Assembly: GCA_949358305.1 (NCBI GenBank)
Contig: OX442323.1
Span: 6,758,001-6,822,000, forward strand
DNA: 64,000 nt
Direction of reading: 5' to 3'
Origin: Strigamia acuminata
Taxonomy: Eukaryota; Arthropoda; Chilopoda; Geophilomorpha; Linotaeniidae
The position numbers and the translations under genes are program-made. Below the pieces are notes generated by a model, which searched no databases, had not been told where the DNA came from, and saw only the letters and a list, made by a program, of their open reading frames with translations. Below are positions 62,415 to 64,000 of the stretch, one piece after another (position 1 is the stretch's first letter; every line of letters begins with the position of its first letter).

Positions 62415-62625
62415 TTTATGTAACTATAAAAAACAATGATATTACAAAGGGGTTCGAAAAATATAACAATTTCTTTTGAAAAAGGTAGAAAAAACGATAC
62501 TTATTGAAAATTTTCTCGTAGAGCAATTCGAACCTGACCGCGCAACCCGTTAGTAGAACCGGAAGTGACGTAACCCGACTAGTAGCGCCATCTCCTGTTT
62601 AGCCGGAGATTACAAAGAGTGAATG

Positions 62626-63807
62626 AGGTTTACAATTATTCTCGTCGCGATTTGATCGAACAGCGACATCTCGGGGAGGATTTTTCTTCGGTTTTCGGTG
62701 ATTTGATTAGTTGTTAATATCGTGCGGTTGTTGTAGAATGTAAATATGACCCTAATTGCGATGTTGTTTGTTGCTAGGACAGTTAATCTCGTGTAAATTC
62801 TCGCTAATTTTCGCATTTCAGTCTGCGCCCGCTTTTAACTTCGTCTTATGAATATTCATTTCGGATTATTATTCAATTGCATCTTAATTATTTACACGTG
62901 CAATTTGCTTCTTGCTCCGCGCGCACAGCACAACAACACGACGCACAACGCTGCCAGGTCTACCTTTCACCCATTTTATCTGCATTCTAATTTATCCGTT
63001 TAAGGTGGGGGCTGCCTACTACAGTTTGGGGCGAGCCGCAAGAATTTTCATCGCCCCCGTAACAAAACCAACACCCCGAACGAACTTGCAAACTGCGAAT
63101 TTTCTGCCCCCGCCACAACAAAACATTCAACAAACGAAAATTTTAAGTTTTGGAGAAAAAATTTAATGTTTTCCTTCGGGTACTCTTAACAAATGATGGT
63201 TTTGTCGAGGCTCGTCCCTAATTGTTGATCTCATGTTTATGTAAATGAGGAACATTTGCACACAACGTCTTTTTCTTGCGAATGGATTTTTTTTTTCTTT
63301 TCTTTTTCGTTTTATTCGTTTTTTTTTTTTTTCGCGTGGAAGAAATCAGCGTTGCGAGTTGCAGAATAATCACTTACCCTCTTAATGAAGTGTAAATGAT
63401 CATGGAAACGCATCATTCGGCGTTTTTCGCTTACTTACTTTCTATTTTGTCCCCCCACTTCCCGGTTCGCTCCTCTCCGGCAATTTTTTCTCTCTCAAAC
63501 ACATGGTTCGTGCATTGAAATGCACACTGGAACCCTTTAATTCCTTAATGCGCCATTGCCGTCTGGTGATGAGGTTTCCCTACAGGCCTAATCCTGTGGT
63601 AATATTTACAAATCTATCACCAGTCGGGGACTAATTTTTTTTCCCTTCTTCCCCACACTGCCCATTTTTTATTTCGCCTATTTTACGCCCACAAAATTGA
63701 TAAGTGATGACTAAATACCCGGATGCGGAGTTTTAATGTGCGGAGGGGGCCCAGAAAAATGTATCTTTTCTGCACCGATAATTTATTCTTGAATGCAAGC
63801 AGAAATA
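62626..63807. other. unique DNA right of the recombinase element
   Basis: Mixed unique sequence with T runs at about 63283-63332. No coding exon was recognised; short frames at 62610-62816 and 62912-63166 show no features of a known family. Confidence 0.5.
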
Positions 63808-63957
63808 CAGTCGCAAGGGATCTGAAAAATCGATTCGTTATAACGAGAATTCGTTATATCGAAATTTTTTAACTTAGCCAATCAAACCGGCCATTTTTAG
63901 GTATTCGTTATATCGATAATTCGTTATATCGCGATTCGTTATAAAGAGTTTCGACTG
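63808..63957 (-). mobile_element. pogo/Tc1-like MITE, copy B, 150 bp with TA target site
   Basis: TA at 63806-63807 and 63958-63959 flanks an element that starts CAGTCGCAAGGGATCTG and ends CGAAACTCTTT-type sequence reading out as TTTCGACTG. Read from the right it begins CAGTCGAAACTCTTTATAAC, the same as copy A. It has ATAACGAAT subrepeats and a central TAAAAATGGCCGG. CAGT ends with TA duplication are typical of pogo/Tigger-type elements. Confidence 0.82.
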
Positions 63958-64000
63958 TATCAGCGGCCCTTTGTCCATAGATGGGTCGCCGTTACAAATA

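Larger units (their letters stand above)
58240..62625 (-). mobile_element. 4.4-kb tyrosine-recombinase transposable element
   Basis: Identical 35-base inverted repeats bound the block at 58240-58274 and 62591-62625; each starts CATTCACTCTTTGTAATCTC and ends AAACAGGAGA read inward. Inside, the minus strand carries a broken tyrosine recombinase (58373-58862) near one end and a repeat-rich open region (61061-62414) near the other. The middle (58900-61000) is AT-rich without the T and A runs of the surrounding DNA. A tyrosine recombinase of the TWDV type with inverted ends suggests a DIRS-like element or a relative. I saw no reverse transcriptase motif, so it may be internally deleted, non-autonomous, or another recombinase class. 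No target duplication is obvious, as expected for recombinase-driven insertion. Confidence 0.75.

Overview
The window is metazoan nuclear DNA with a protostome, probably arthropod, character. It has spliced genes with GT-AG introns from 60 bp to more than 40 kb, abundant AT-rich minisatellites, several short terminal-inverted-repeat transposons, and a RUNX gene whose start (MHLP) and linker after the Runt domain (SKTRQQQQF) I associate with arthropod Runt proteins. No prokaryotic features are present.

Layout. (1) 1-870: the 3' end of a plus-strand gene of uncertain identity (terminal exon 497-712, poly(A) signals at 848-864), whose last intron is filled by an 18/31-bp minisatellite. (2) About 1080-1240: a promoter-like segment with a YY1-type ATGGCGGC motif and a strong 5' splice site. 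(3) 3009-16312, minus strand: a complete five-exon RUNX transcription factor gene. It runs from MHLP through a full Runt domain split over two exons to a C-terminal VWRPY; all splice phases agree, giving 547 codons plus stop. (4) 17316-23346, plus strand: the first two coding exons of a gene I identify as SPT3/SUPT3H, a SAGA-complex subunit, from the start of its histone-fold region. Its ATG lies only about 1 kb from the RUNX ATG, in divergent orientation. (5) 23347-64000: apparently one SPT3 intron or intergenic desert of at least 40 kb. It holds GC-rich promoter-like segments (about 35.7-41.4 kb), minisatellites, MITEs and a 4.4-kb tyrosine-recombinase element (58240-62625) flanked by a perfect 88-bp-arm palindrome.

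The most interesting result is the head-to-head RUNX/SPT3 arrangement, which mirrors the human RUNX2/SUPT3H locus, where SUPT3H starts upstream of the proximal RUNX2 promoter and runs the opposite way. It suggests an old linkage held together by shared regulatory DNA, with the large SPT3 intron as the candidate RUNX control region. Second is the recombinase element: frame-broken, bounded by identical inverted repeats, carrying a 28-bp hairpin minisatellite, and abutting a palindrome whose arms contain diverged copies of its own end sequence.

The other long open frames are GC-rich shadows or read-through of minisatellites and were not annotated as genes.
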